From assembly GCA_963711465.1 (NCBI GenBank), contig CAVQEG010000001.1, positions 1,798,001 to 1,862,000 on the forward strand: DNA of 64,000 bases, given 5' to 3'. This document shows, in pieces, positions 9,199 to 17,549 of the stretch (positions are counted from its first letter, which is position 1; every line of letters begins with the position of its first letter). The notes under the pieces are model-generated. The model did not search any database and had not been told where the DNA came from. It was given only the letters and a program-made list of their open reading frames with translations. Made by a program: the position numbers and the translations under genes. This DNA is from CAVQEG01 sp963711465 (GTDB lineage: Bacteria; Bacteroidota; Ignavibacteria; OLB7).

Positions 9199-9310
9199 AA
9201 CATTTTCGGCCGAACCCTGTCTGAAGGGTTACGATTGCGCGCCCGCGCGCATCAATCAGCAAACAGAGGATTCTTTCTATAGTTCTTGACACAATCTGCC
9301 GCCTACGATT

Positions 9311-10165
9311 ATGAACGGCGACGAAAGCACACGACGGTCCTTCCTCCGCAGCGCCCTGAGTCTGCTGGTGATATCCACCGCGGCTCCCGGAATCGTGCTC
9401 GGCCGCATCATGCCGCAGCTCTCCGAGACGCCTTCCGGTGCAGTGACGGCCACCTATACGCTTCACATCCCGGACTTTCCGGAGCTCCAGCTCGTTGGCG
9501 GCTCGGTCAAGCTCGTGTCCTTCGACCAGCTGCAGCTCAATCCCGATCAGCTGCGCTACGGTGATCAGACGCTGCGAGCCCAGGATGACCGACGCGGCTG
9601 GTACCCGCTGGCCGTCACGCGAGTGGCACTCGAGGGCATGGATGCGTTCAAGACCGTCTCGACGTACTGCACGCACGGCTTCGAGTATCAGGTCGGTGAC
9701 TACGATGCGGTCACCGGCGAGTTCGTCTGCCCGCACAACGGGTCGAGCTACCTTGCCGACGGTACGCACATCGACAAGCCGGAGACGCCGCCGGTCGGCA
9801 ACCTGAAGTCGTTCCCGACGACCTATGACGGTGCGTTCGAAACCGTGCAGATCACCGGACTCGCGGCCACCTCGCTCGTCGGCGAGACTGACGGCATCCC
9901 GTCGAAGCTGTTCATGGATCAGAACTATCCGAACCCGTTCAACCCGACGACGATGATCCGCTACGGACTTCCGGCGCAGACGCGTGTGCGGCTGACCGTG
10001 CACACGCTGCTCGGCAATCAGGTGGCGACGCTGGTTGACGAAACGCAACAGCCAGGCATCCACGTCGTCGACTTTTCGGCGCTCGATCTTCCGTCGGGCG
10101 CCTATTTCTACCGCCTGCAGACCGATCTTGGAACGCTTACGCGACGGATGGTGGTATCGAAGTAA
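9311..10165 (+). CDS. Exported Rieske-type protein with Tat-like signal and T9SS sorting domain
   Basis: A 284-residue protein. The N-terminus TRRSFLRSALSLLV (residues 7-20) is a twin-arginine-like signal, fitting export of a folded cofactor protein. A Rieske-like domain covers about residues 45-190: CTHG gives Cys120 and His122, and the second box reads CPHNGSSY with Cys140. The canonical second box is CPxHGS, so the second His ligand position (143) is Asn while His is displaced to 142. From about residue 203, MDQNYPNPFNPTT to the end (LTRRMVVSK) is a classical type A T9SS C-terminal sorting domain, indicating outer-membrane secretion or surface anchoring. It may be a surface electron-transfer protein or a domain without a cluster. 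Confidence 0.88.
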   Translation: MNGDESTRRSFLRSALSLLVISTAAPGIVLGRIMPQLSETPSGAVTATYTLHIPDFPELQLVGGSVKLVSFDQLQLNPDQLRYGDQTLRAQDDRRGWYPLAVTRVALEGMDAFKTVSTYCTHGFEYQVGDYDAVTGEFVCPHNGSSYLADGTHIDKPETPPVGNLKSFPTTYDGAFETVQITGLAATSLVGETDGIPSKLFMDQNYPNPFNPTTMIRYGLPAQTRVRLTVHTLLGNQVATLVDETQQPGIHVVDFSALDLPSGAYFYRLQTDLGTLTRRMVVSK

Positions 10166-10200
10166 ATTCTCCTGAGTGCCTCCCCGTGTGATGATCAAGC

Positions 10201-10234
10201 AGCGGGCCGTATCCGAAGTCGGATACGGCCCGCT
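10201..10234. terminator. Bidirectional terminator
   Basis: A near-perfect 16-bp inverted repeat, AGCGGGCCGTATCCGA and its complement with a two-base centre, sits between the convergent Rieske-like gene (stop 10165) and rny (stop 10265). It is followed by GTCATTTG on the plus side. Confidence 0.75.
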
Positions 10235-10264
10235 GTCATTTGCATTCCACGGTATGAATTCCAC

Positions 10265-11902
10265 TCACTTGGCGAACGCCGTCGAGCGCCGCTCGCGGAT
10301 CACGGTCACCTTGATCTGACCGGGATACTCCATCTCCTCCTGAATCTTGCGCGCAATGTCGTGTGCCAGCTGATCGGCGAACAGATCGTCGATGCGATCG
10401 GGTTCCACCATCACCCGAATTTCCCTGCCGGCCTGAATGGCGTACGTCTTTGCCACGCCTTCGAACGAACGGGCGAGCGTCTCGAGCGTCTCGAGGCGCT
10501 TGACGTATGCCTCGAGCGACTCGCGTCGGGCCCCGGGGCGCGCGCCCGAAATGGAATCGGCCGCCTGCACGATGACCGCGATAGGCGTCTCCATTTCGAT
10601 GTCCTCATGGTGCGCACCGATCGCGTTGCAGACGACAGGATGCTCCTTGTACCGTCGGGCGACGTCGAACCCGATGATCGCGTGCGGTCCCTCGACGTTG
10701 CGATCGACGCACTTCCCCATGTCGTGCATCAGTCCGGCCCGCATCGCGTGGTTGACGTCCAGCCCGAGTTCCCGCGCCATGATACCGGCCAGATAGGCGA
10801 CTTCGATCGAATGGCTGAGTACGTTCTGACCGTAGCTGGAACGGTACTTCATCCGACCGATCAGCTTGACGATTTCCGGGTGGACGTTGCCGATACCGAG
10901 CTCCAGCAGCGTATTGCTGCCGGTGCGGATGATATCCTCCTCGAGCTCCTTGCGCACCTTGTCGACGAGTTCCTCGATGCGTGCGGGGTGAATTCGCCCA
11001 TCCTGCATGAGCCGCTCCAGGGCGATCTTCGCCACCTCTCTGCGGAAGGGATCGAAGCCTGAGATGATGACGGCTTCGGGCGTATCGTCGACGATCACGT
11101 CGATTCCGGTCGCCGCTTCGAACGCACGGATGTTGCGGCCTTCGCGTCCGATGATGCGGCCCTTCATGTCCTCGCTGGCGAGGTTGACCACCGAGACGGT
11201 CGTTTCCACCGAATGATCACTGGCGGTGCGTTGAATCGCCTGCACGATGACGCGCTGGGATTCGCGTTTGGCGTCGAGCTGTGCCTGGTCGCGGATCTGT
11301 TTGACTTCCTGGGCACATTCGAGCTTGGCCTCACTGACCATGTTTTCCATGAGGAACTTCTTGGCATCCTCACGGGACATGCCGCTGATACGCTCGAGGC
11401 GGTGGTTCTGCTCGGCGACGAGGTCGTCGGCGCGTTTCTTCTGCTCTTCGACGGTGGCCTTGAGGTTATCGACCTGACGGCGCTGCAGATCGATGGTCCG
11501 TTTCTGATCGTCGACCGACTCGATGCGCTTCTCGAGTTCCTTCTGCTGCACGAGGAGATCCTTCTCCTTGCGCGTAGCGGAGTCGAGCTTCTTCGCCAGG
11601 TTCTTCTCGAGGTGTTCCTCCCGTTGCCTGAGCTTCTGTTCGAACGTCTGGAGTTTTTCACGGCGGCGGCTGTGTTCCTCTTCGAGGTGCCGCTTTTTCT
11701 TCATGTATTCATCCTTTGCCTCGAGGAGTCGCTCCTTCTTGAGCGTCTCGGCCTCTTTGCGGGCATCCTCTACGATCTGCTGTGCACGGGCTTCGGCGAC
11801 CTCCAACTGCTGTCTGGACGTACGCAGACTGAGCAGGTACCCCATGGCAAAGCCGACGATCGCGGCGACGATGATCGTGATAGCGAGTACTGGTATATCC
11901 AT
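10265..11902 (-). CDS. rny: Ribonuclease Y
   Basis: A 545-residue RNase Y, the membrane-anchored endoribonuclease that initiates mRNA decay. One N-terminal transmembrane helix (about residues 3-24) is followed by a long charged coiled coil to about 200, a KH domain with GRIIGREGRNIR, and a C-terminal HD phosphohydrolase domain (HSIEVAYLAG, then GLMHDMGK carrying the His-Asp pair). I chose the start MDIPVLAITIIVAA because the family begins directly with the membrane helix; the longer frame adds a basic, low-quality stretch. It follows zapA on the same strand after an unusually long, structured gap. Confidence 0.97.
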   Translation of the reverse strand: MDIPVLAITIIVAAIVGFAMGYLLSLRTSRQQLEVAEARAQQIVEDARKEAETLKKERLLEAKDEYMKKKRHLEEEHSRRREKLQTFEQKLRQREEHLEKNLAKKLDSATRKEKDLLVQQKELEKRIESVDDQKRTIDLQRRQVDNLKATVEEQKKRADDLVAEQNHRLERISGMSREDAKKFLMENMVSEAKLECAQEVKQIRDQAQLDAKRESQRVIVQAIQRTASDHSVETTVSVVNLASEDMKGRIIGREGRNIRAFEAATGIDVIVDDTPEAVIISGFDPFRREVAKIALERLMQDGRIHPARIEELVDKVRKELEEDIIRTGSNTLLELGIGNVHPEIVKLIGRMKYRSSYGQNVLSHSIEVAYLAGIMARELGLDVNHAMRAGLMHDMGKCVDRNVEGPHAIIGFDVARRYKEHPVVCNAIGAHHEDIEMETPIAVIVQAADSISGARPGARRESLEAYVKRLETLETLARSFEGVAKTYAIQAGREIRVMVEPDRIDDLFADQLAHDIARKIQEEMEYPGQIKVTVIRERRSTAFAK

Positions 11903-12340
11903 GGTAGTTGCATCGGCGTGAACCGGATTGCGAGCGCGGAACGGGGGACGTCGTCGGCCGCAGCGCCGGGTACTGACGTCGGGAGGAGGCACGCGTCACG
12001 CACTCTGATCGCGTGGGAGTAGTCCGACCGCGACCGACGGGTCCTGTGCGCAGCGGCGAACGGATCGGTCATGGTCGAACGACTGCCGGCCGGCGAAGGA
12101 CGAATCAGGACAAGGGAGTGGAGATGGAGGTAGGGATCGTCCGCACGCGGACGGATGTCGAGGATTCTTCGGGCGCGACGTGGCGTCGGGCCCGCGTCAC
12201 GCATCCGGTTCCAACAACCGGTGGACGACGCTGACGCACCATGCGGGTCGGGCACGGTACGCGTCGATCGAAGGAGAAATAGCTGCTGCACACGCCCGTC
12301 GCTCGAACGCCCGTGCCGTTGGGCACGAACGCTGTCGGCG
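11903..12340. other. Non-coding remainder of zapA-rny gap
   Basis: No reading frame here looks like a protein on either strand. A strong minus-strand hairpin (GTTCGTGCC-CAAC-GGCACGGGC, about 12307-12330) lies just downstream of the candidate RNA but lacks a T-run. The rest probably contains the rny 5' untranslated region and promoter. Confidence 0.4.
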
Positions 12341-12514
12341 GATTTAGAACCCTGACGCGACATGATGGGTGACAGCCAGACGGATCTCACGTCCAGCGGG
12401 ACCGCGGGTGCTCGGCACCACGTGCCGTCGCGATCCTCACCCGCCGAAACGACGGGCTACCTGGCCTGCGATCACCGCCTTGAGCGAACCACCCTCTTGC
12501 TATAACTATAGGTT
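12341..12514 (-). ncRNA. ssrS: Candidate structured RNA between zapA and rny (possibly 6S RNA)
   Basis: The zapA-rny gap is about 750 bp with no credible gene. Reading the minus strand, a perfect TATATTTG element (12522-12515) precedes a segment with dense self-complementarity: GGTGA and TCACC arms, then CAG/CTG and CCAG/CTGG, enclose inner hairpins (CCCG...CGGG, GGATC...GATCC, and a CGGCAC-loop-GTGCCG stem). The segment is about 175 nt, close to the usual 6S length. In many bacteria 6S RNA (ssrS) lies next to zapA and, in some lineages, between zapA and rny. The identity rests on synteny and foldability only; I cannot confirm the 6S central bubble, and the ends are approximate. Confidence 0.35.
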
Positions 12515-12522
12515 CAAATATA
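12515..12522 (-). promoter_or_regulatory. Bacteroidota-type -7 element (TATATTTG)
   Basis: The minus strand has a perfect match to TAnnTTTG, placed to start the structured RNA that follows. No TTTG-like -33 element is seen 19-21 bp upstream. Confidence 0.4.
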
Positions 12523-12651
12523 GCGGACCGCGACGAGCGCGGCAGTCAGCTACAGCTTTCAATACAACGATGAATCCTCAAAGAACATGCGACGCCCGCA
12601 TTCGATTCGACGGAGTGTCCGCGTCAGCCTATCGCCGGTGTAACCGGACGA

Positions 12652-12951
12652 CTACGACGCGGACGTGCCTCCGGCTCCGAGCAGTCGCTCGATCGACGCG
12701 TTGAGCACGTCGATGCGCCGGAGAAGTTCCTGCGTTTCCTGACGGCTGCGCTCCTGCTCATCCATCAGGGCCTCGGCCGTGTTCAACGCAGCCAGTACGG
12801 CGATCGTCGCCGCCGGCTGCGTCGGTGCCTTACTGGCCACGTAACGCATCTGCTCGTTGATCAGTTCGGCGGCCTCTCGAATGCGCGACGCGTTGTCACC
12901 GCGCAACTTGTATTCCGAACCGTGTATCTGTACCGTAATCGTCTCGGCCAT
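12652..12951 (-). CDS. zapA: Cell division protein ZapA
   Basis: A 99-residue ZapA, which binds and bundles FtsZ at the septum. The N-terminal globular part (ITVQIHGSEYKLRGDNASRI) matches the family's IxIxGxxYxL opening, and the C-terminal half is the expected long alpha helix/coiled coil. The TGA of the upstream coiled-coil gene lies only 3 bp before this ATG, indicating coupled translation. The order pheT, coiled-coil protein, zapA, rny is a conserved arrangement in several bacterial phyla. The length is typical. Confidence 0.93.
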   Translation of the reverse strand: MAETITVQIHGSEYKLRGDNASRIREAAELINEQMRYVASKAPTQPAATIAVLAALNTAEALMDEQERSRQETQELLRRIDVLNASIERLLGAGGTSAS

Positions 12952-12954
12952 GCA

Positions 12955-13914
12955 TCACGTACAGGAAAGAGTGAACGATTCCGAAGGCGTTATTGATGGG
13001 GCAGGACTCTGCTGCGAGCGTCGTCGATCCGTGCATTCCACTCGATCCCTCTCCTCATCGCGGTTTGCTCCGGCACTCGACTGAACATCGGGCACCGCTA
13101 TCCGCGCGGCATTGACTGAATGAGCAACCCCCACTCGCAGGAGTCGACGGAACATCCCGTCGCGCAACGAGCAGGGGCGTTTCGTATCAGGCATCTGAAT
13201 ACGCGTTGCAGTATACGAAAAACGCGACCCTCGGAAAACAAGGACAAGGGCCCGACGCGCGTACTGCTCGCCCACCAGATAGCGGTCGATGATCTCGATC
13301 GCCTCGTTGATCTGGGCGACCATCCGGGCGCGCTCATCGGCGGCCAGAACGACTCCACCATTCGGCACTTCCGCCGTCGCCGCGCCACCCGAAGCCGTGC
13401 GCAGCTGCTCGAGTTCCTCCTCCCGCCGACCGGCGGCCTCCTGCTCGTTGCGCAGCGCCTCTCGCGCCGCTTCGAGTTCCTCGCGCATCGTTGCCACCCG
13501 GGCACGCAATCCCTCGATACGCTCGTCGGTCGAGCTGTCGATCTCCTCCATCCGCCGACGCAGCTGCGCTGCGCTGTCCTCCTGTTCGGCGATCAGCCGA
13601 TCCCGCTCCGACAGGCGTCGCTCGAATTCGGCAATCCGATCGCGGAGCTCCGACTCCCTCGTGGCCGCCGACGCCAGCTCGCTCTCGAGATCCAGCAGCC
13701 GCCGCCGTTCCTGCGCCGCGGAGTCCAGCCGCGCCGCCGTGGTCGCATCGAAGTCGACACGCTCGCGCTTCAACTGTTCGAGTTCCGACCGCATCTCCTC
13801 ACGCTGCTCACGCAGCACCCTCCCGCGCTCGATCAGACGCTCGACGTTCGCCTCGAGTCGCTCCAGTCTGCGATGTGCACCGGCAAGCTCGTTGGTTGAC
13901 GCGGTCGATACCAT
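12955..13914 (-). CDS. Coiled-coil protein upstream of zapA, with unusual C-terminal tail
   Basis: A 319-residue frame starting at the ATG of MVSTASTNELAGAHRR. Residues about 10-190 are an almost continuous Glu/Arg-rich coiled coil (heptads such as RLERLEANVERLIERG), followed by an INEAIEIIDRYLVGEQ segment that resembles the usual end of the small coiled-coil protein encoded between pheT and zapA. The last 100 or so residues (codons from about 13260 to 12958) are compositionally unlike the rest (basic, Ser-rich, no heptads) yet stay open until 3 bp before zapA. It may be a real tail, or a frameshift may have removed the native stop. A division-related role is inferred from synteny only. Confidence 0.7.
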   Translation of the reverse strand: MVSTASTNELAGAHRRLERLEANVERLIERGRVLREQREEMRSELEQLKRERVDFDATTAARLDSAAQERRRLLDLESELASAATRESELRDRIAEFERRLSERDRLIAEQEDSAAQLRRRMEEIDSSTDERIEGLRARVATMREELEAAREALRNEQEAAGRREEELEQLRTASGGAATAEVPNGGVVLAADERARMVAQINEAIEIIDRYLVGEQYARRALVLVFRGSRFSYTATRIQMPDTKRPCSLRDGMFRRLLRVGVAHSVNAARIAVPDVQSSAGANRDEERDRVECTDRRRSQQSPAPSITPSESFTLSCT

Positions 13915-13958
13915 TGCCTTCCTCGCGGTTTCCAGTGAATTGCTCCCGAACGAATTCT

Positions 13959-16382
13959 TCAGCTCCCCTCCCCCGTCGAAGCCCCACGCAGCTGCGCACC
14001 GTGCTGACGCTCCAGTGCCGCGGTAATCGATCCGACCGCAGCGTCCACCTCCTCGTCGGTCAACGTGCGCTCGGGCGAGGCGAATCCGAGCGACCACGCG
14101 ATCGACTTGTGCCCAGGTTTGACCCCACGTCCCTGAAAGAGATCGAACAACCGAACGCTCCCGAGCAGTACGCCGCCCGCACCGAGAATCGTCGCCTCCA
14201 GCGCATCGACCGGTACGCCCGCCGGCACCAGCACCGATACGTCGCGCACGACCGTCGGGTACTTCGACGGCGGCACGTAGCGCCGCGACGTGTCCAGCAG
14301 ACCCGCCATCCGTTCAAGGTCGAATATCGCCGCAACCGGATGCCCGTCGATCTTCAGCCGGCTCACGAGCCCCGCCTCCAGCGGTGCCAGGCGGCCGATC
14401 TCCTCCTCCCCCGTGTGAATCGACAGTGCCGGCGCACCAAGCCCCCACAACGCATCGTCGGATCGACGGAACGTTACCGCCGGCAGTCCGATCCGCTCGA
14501 AGTACCGCGAGAGCATTCCGCGAAGATCGAAGATGTCGGAGCTCCGTTCGCGTACGTCCCATGCCATCGGCTCGGCCCCTCCAGCTATCGCCACGCCAAG
14601 CTCGAGCGTCTCGACGATGCCCTGAATGGGCGTCGAAGGCGAGTCGCTGCGACGAAAGATCTTCCCGACTTCGAAGAGTCGCAGATCGGGACGCGAATAC
14701 CGCTGGTTGAGCGCAACGACACGGGCGAGACTCGGAGCGAGCGTCGTTCGCATCATCGAGAAGTCGCGACCGAGCGCGTTGCGAAGCTCCACCGCTCGCC
14801 CGTACGCTCCGGCCGTTTCCGGATCAGTCAGCTGCGAGGTGACGAGTTCGGTGAAGCCGTTGTCGACAAAGAATTCTCGCGTGCGGTCGACCAGCTCCAG
14901 CAGCGGGTCGATCCTGACGTCGAAGGCGACCGTCGCGGTGGTGTCGTCGGGAATTTCGTCGTAGCCGTGCAGTCGGGCGATTTCCTCGATGAGATCGATC
15001 TCTCCGAACACATCGACGCGGTAGCTGGGTACACCTACCATCGCCCGTTCGGTATTCTCGACATCGACCTCGAATCCGAGACGAGCCAGCAGCTCTACCT
15101 GCCGCTCCGCATTGATTCGAGTGCCCAGCACCTCGTTCGTCCGTGCAAAGCGGAGCTCGATCAGCGTGGCGCTGCGAGGTTCGGGGTAGACATCGAGCAC
15201 TCCATCGAGCACGCTGCCTCCGGCGATCTCCGCGATCATCGAGGCGGCACGATTCACCGCGTAGACCGTGTTGTCGATGTCGGCACCGCGTTCAAATCGG
15301 TAGCTCGCATCGGTCGACAGTCCGAGCTGTCGGGACGTGCGCCGAATCGACGACGGATTGAAGTAGGCCGATTCGATCAGGACGTTGACCGTCTGATCGT
15401 GGATTTCAGAATTCTCACCTCCCATGACGCCGGCAATTGCGACGGGCTTCTCGGCGTCGCAGATCATCAGCGCATCGGCCGGAAGCTCGCGCTGGCGACC
15501 GTCGAGTGTCACGAAGGCCTTGCCGCCCCGCGCCGTCTTCACCACGATTCGCTGTCCGGCCAGCAGATCGAAGTCGAACGCGTGCAGCGGATGACCGCAT
15601 TCGAAGAGAACGTAGCTGGTGATGTCGACGACGTTGTTTCGGGGACGCAGACCGAGCTTGCGAATCGCCTCCTGCAGCCACGCCGGCGACGGTCCGATCT
15701 TCACACCGCGAACGATGCGGGCGACGTACCGCGGACACAGATCGGGTCGATCGATATCGATCCGTACCGCATCGGCCGTCGCGCGTTCGCCCGACGCGAT
15801 TTCCGTCGGCGGGAGGAAGATCGACTCGCCGGTCATCGCTGCGACCTCGCGGGCGATGCCGAGATGGCTGAGGCAGTCGGCGCGATTCGGCGTCACTTCG
15901 ATCTCGTAGATCACGTCGCCCATCAGCGTTGAGAGCGGCGTTCCGACGACCGATTCCTCAGGCAGCACCATGATTCCCGATTGATCCTCGCTGAGTCCGA
16001 GCTCCGATTCCGAGCAGATCATGCCGCTGGAGACGATGCCACGGATCTTCCGCTTCTCGATGGTGAATCCTGCCGTCGGGATCACCGTTCCGACGGGTGC
16101 GAAGACGATCTTCTGACCGGCCGCGACGTTCGGCGCACCGCAGACGACGGTGTGCTCCCCATCGGCGTCGCGAACCGTACAGACCGAAAGCCGGTCTGCA
16201 TCCGGGTGCTTTTCACAGGTGAGGACTTCACCGACCACGAACCCACGCAGCACCTCGGTGCGGTCTTCGATCGACTCGACCTCGATGCCGAGGTTCAGCA
16301 GCCGATCGGCCAGCTCCGTGGGTGCGAATTCGTAGGCGGTGATAGACTTCAGCCAGGAATCGACAATTCTTCTCGTGGGCAT
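13959..16382 (-). CDS. pheT: Phenylalanine-tRNA ligase beta subunit
   Basis: An 807-residue PheT, which pairs with PheS to charge tRNA-Phe. Domains in order: the N-terminal strand (DSWLKSIT), an EMAP/tRNA-binding-like OB fold (about 40-150, with VVGEVLTCEKHPDADRLSVC), the B3/B4 editing domain (NRADCLSHLGIAREVAAMTG), the B5 DNA-binding-like fold, the catalytic-like core, and a C-terminal ferredoxin-fold anticodon-binding domain (YPTVVRDVSVLVP). The length is normal. pheS is not adjacent; the upstream region carries a tmRNA on the other strand. The coiled-coil gene follows after 44 bp. Confidence 0.97.
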   Translation of the reverse strand: MPTRRIVDSWLKSITAYEFAPTELADRLLNLGIEVESIEDRTEVLRGFVVGEVLTCEKHPDADRLSVCTVRDADGEHTVVCGAPNVAAGQKIVFAPVGTVIPTAGFTIEKRKIRGIVSSGMICSESELGLSEDQSGIMVLPEESVVGTPLSTLMGDVIYEIEVTPNRADCLSHLGIAREVAAMTGESIFLPPTEIASGERATADAVRIDIDRPDLCPRYVARIVRGVKIGPSPAWLQEAIRKLGLRPRNNVVDITSYVLFECGHPLHAFDFDLLAGQRIVVKTARGGKAFVTLDGRQRELPADALMICDAEKPVAIAGVMGGENSEIHDQTVNVLIESAYFNPSSIRRTSRQLGLSTDASYRFERGADIDNTVYAVNRAASMIAEIAGGSVLDGVLDVYPEPRSATLIELRFARTNEVLGTRINAERQVELLARLGFEVDVENTERAMVGVPSYRVDVFGEIDLIEEIARLHGYDEIPDDTTATVAFDVRIDPLLELVDRTREFFVDNGFTELVTSQLTDPETAGAYGRAVELRNALGRDFSMMRTTLAPSLARVVALNQRYSRPDLRLFEVGKIFRRSDSPSTPIQGIVETLELGVAIAGGAEPMAWDVRERSSDIFDLRGMLSRYFERIGLPAVTFRRSDDALWGLGAPALSIHTGEEEIGRLAPLEAGLVSRLKIDGHPVAAIFDLERMAGLLDTSRRYVPPSKYPTVVRDVSVLVPAGVPVDALEATILGAGGVLLGSVRLFDLFQGRGVKPGHKSIAWSLGFASPERTLTDEEVDAAVGSITAALERQHGAQLRGASTGEGS

Positions 16383-16614
16383 CGGGCGGGCGGCTCGGGA
16401 AGGGTTCGGAAAGGCGGCAATCTACGTAACGACCCCTATGCGGCCAAGGGGGGGGCGGGGCCGGGGTACGCAGGAGGCGCCGGACACTTCGCGCGATCGT
16501 CGTGCGTCGTTTCTACTGTGATTTCCGATGGCGTTGGCGGGCGAATGCAGTGATGATGACGACGAGCCGTGCCTCCGAATGCCAGCGCCTCAGAGACGTC
16601 ATGGTACTTCCTGC

Positions 16615-16649
16615 ATGCCGTCCCGACCATCGTGTCGGGACGGCATTTC
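16615..16649 (+). terminator. Intrinsic terminator-like hairpin without an obvious upstream gene
   Basis: ATGCCGTCCCGA pairs perfectly with TCGGGACGGCAT across an 8-nt loop and is followed by TTTCTTA in the plus direction. No plus-strand gene precedes it for over 2 kb. Confidence 0.55.
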
Positions 16650-16726
16650 TTATCGCCACTCGAGACGCATCTCTCCGCTCGATGACCTCGCCGGGCCCTC
16701 GCCCGGAGCGGGTCGAGTGCATTGCG

Positions 16727-16734
16727 TATGTTTG
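16727..16734 (+). promoter_or_regulatory. Bacteroidota-type -7 element upstream of tmRNA
   Basis: TATGTTTG matches TAnnTTTG exactly, 58 bp before the mature tmRNA 5' end, leaving room for a 5' precursor removed by RNase P. Confidence 0.45.
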
Positions 16735-16791
16735 AGGTCTGTCGGTTCAATGACCGCTTGTCGGTATCGGATCGACGACGCAGCCACTATT

Positions 16792-17161
16792 GGGGATGTA
16801 ATGGTTTCGACGGGGAGCCGGCTGCCTGCGGTCGCGCTGTCGCGCTCGCTCATGAAGCGCGTTACCTCTTCGTGAGCACTTTGTAGATGCGAACTCTCAT
16901 GAGTATCGCCTCGCTGCCTAACAAATAGTCAGCGAGCATCTGGCCGGAGCACGCCCGCCTGCTCCGGACACCAGGTGTCGACTTCGGCGGGATAGCGATG
17001 GACGCTCGGCGAGCGGTTTCCATTGCGAAGCTTCAGCTCGCTGGTTTCGACGCCACCCTGTCGATCGGGGGGCCCGGAGCGAGATCTAAATAGACCGACT
17101 ATGCAGCGTAGACGCTTCAGGGGTTACTCTTCGGACGCGGGTTCGACTCCCGCCATCTCCA
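16792..17161 (+). ncRNA. ssrA: Transfer-messenger RNA (tmRNA)
   Basis: The 5' end GGGGATGTAATGGTTTCGACG is the canonical tmRNA start, and the 3' end GGTTCGACTCCCGCCATCTCC closes the tRNA-like domain with acceptor pairing GGGGATG/CATCTCC. CCA is not fully encoded. The resume codon GCG is at 16889 and the reading frame gives the tag ANSHEYRLAA, ending at TAA 16919-16921. tmRNA rescues stalled ribosomes with SmpB and tags the product for proteolysis. It is the single-piece form of about 370 nt. Downstream are tRNA-Val and tRNA-Met. Confidence 0.97.
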
Positions 17162-17302
17162 CAGACTCCGCCCCGGATCGCGCCAGCGAGCGCGGTTCGG
17201 GGCGTACTGCGTTTCAGCCCGAGCGCCATGGGCGACCGGCTGCCGGGATGCGACGCAGCGGGTTACGATGCGTTTCAGCGTCGACCGTGTGGGAGAATGC
17301 GG

Positions 17303-17334
17303 TTGCCAGCGCGTCGCAGATCGACCTATATTTG
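17303..17334 (+). promoter_or_regulatory. Putative promoter for the tRNA-Val/tRNA-Met pair
   Basis: TTG at 17303-17305 and a perfect TATATTTG at 17327-17334 are separated by 21 bp, matching the Bacteroidota sigma-A arrangement (TTTG, 19-21 bp, TAnnTTTG). The mature tRNA-Val starts 40 bp downstream. Confidence 0.55.
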
Positions 17335-17373
17335 CCGTTCCCGCTGAACGGAACGTACCGTCAGCACCACGAT

Positions 17374-17449
17374 GGGCGCTTAGTCTCAGCTGGTTTAGAG
17401 CGTCTCGTTTACACCGAGAAGGTCGGGGGTTCGAATCCCTCAGCGCCCA
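17374..17449 (+). tRNA. tRNA-Val (anticodon TAC)
   Basis: A 76-nt cloverleaf: acceptor GGGCGCT/AGCGCCC, anticodon stem TCTCG/CGAGA around loop TTTACAC giving anticodon TAC, and T-loop TTCGAAT. The discriminator is A and CCA is not encoded. Confidence 0.96.
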
Positions 17450-17470
17450 CGAGACCGGTACACATCACTC

Positions 17471-17544
17471 GGCGGAGTAGCTCAGTTGGTTAGAGCAACG
17501 GAATCATAATCCGTGTGTCGGGGGTTCAAGTCCCTCCTCCGCTA
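17471..17544 (+). tRNA. tRNA-Met (anticodon CAT)
   Basis: A 74-nt cloverleaf: acceptor GGCGGAG/CTCCGCT with a G-U first pair, anticodon stem ACGGA/TCCGT around ATCATAA giving CAT, and T-loop TTCAAGT. The features fit elongator Met; a lysidine-modified Ile2 tRNA cannot be excluded from sequence alone. It lacks the C1-A72 mismatch expected of an initiator. Confidence 0.92.
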
Positions 17545-17549
17545 CCCCA

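Larger units (their letters stand above)
16383..16791. other. Intergenic region between pheT and tmRNA
   Basis: There is no credible protein frame. The region holds the pheT 5' leader (minus strand), an orphan terminator-like hairpin at 16615-16649 in the plus orientation, and the tmRNA promoter at 16727-16734. The hairpin has no upstream plus-strand gene, so a small RNA ending there is possible. Confidence 0.5.

Noticed and set aside
9286..9314. TTGACA with a -10-like hexamer 17 bp downstream before the Rieske-like gene
   Set aside because: The -10 would overlap the start codon at 9311, so it cannot drive this gene in a normal way.
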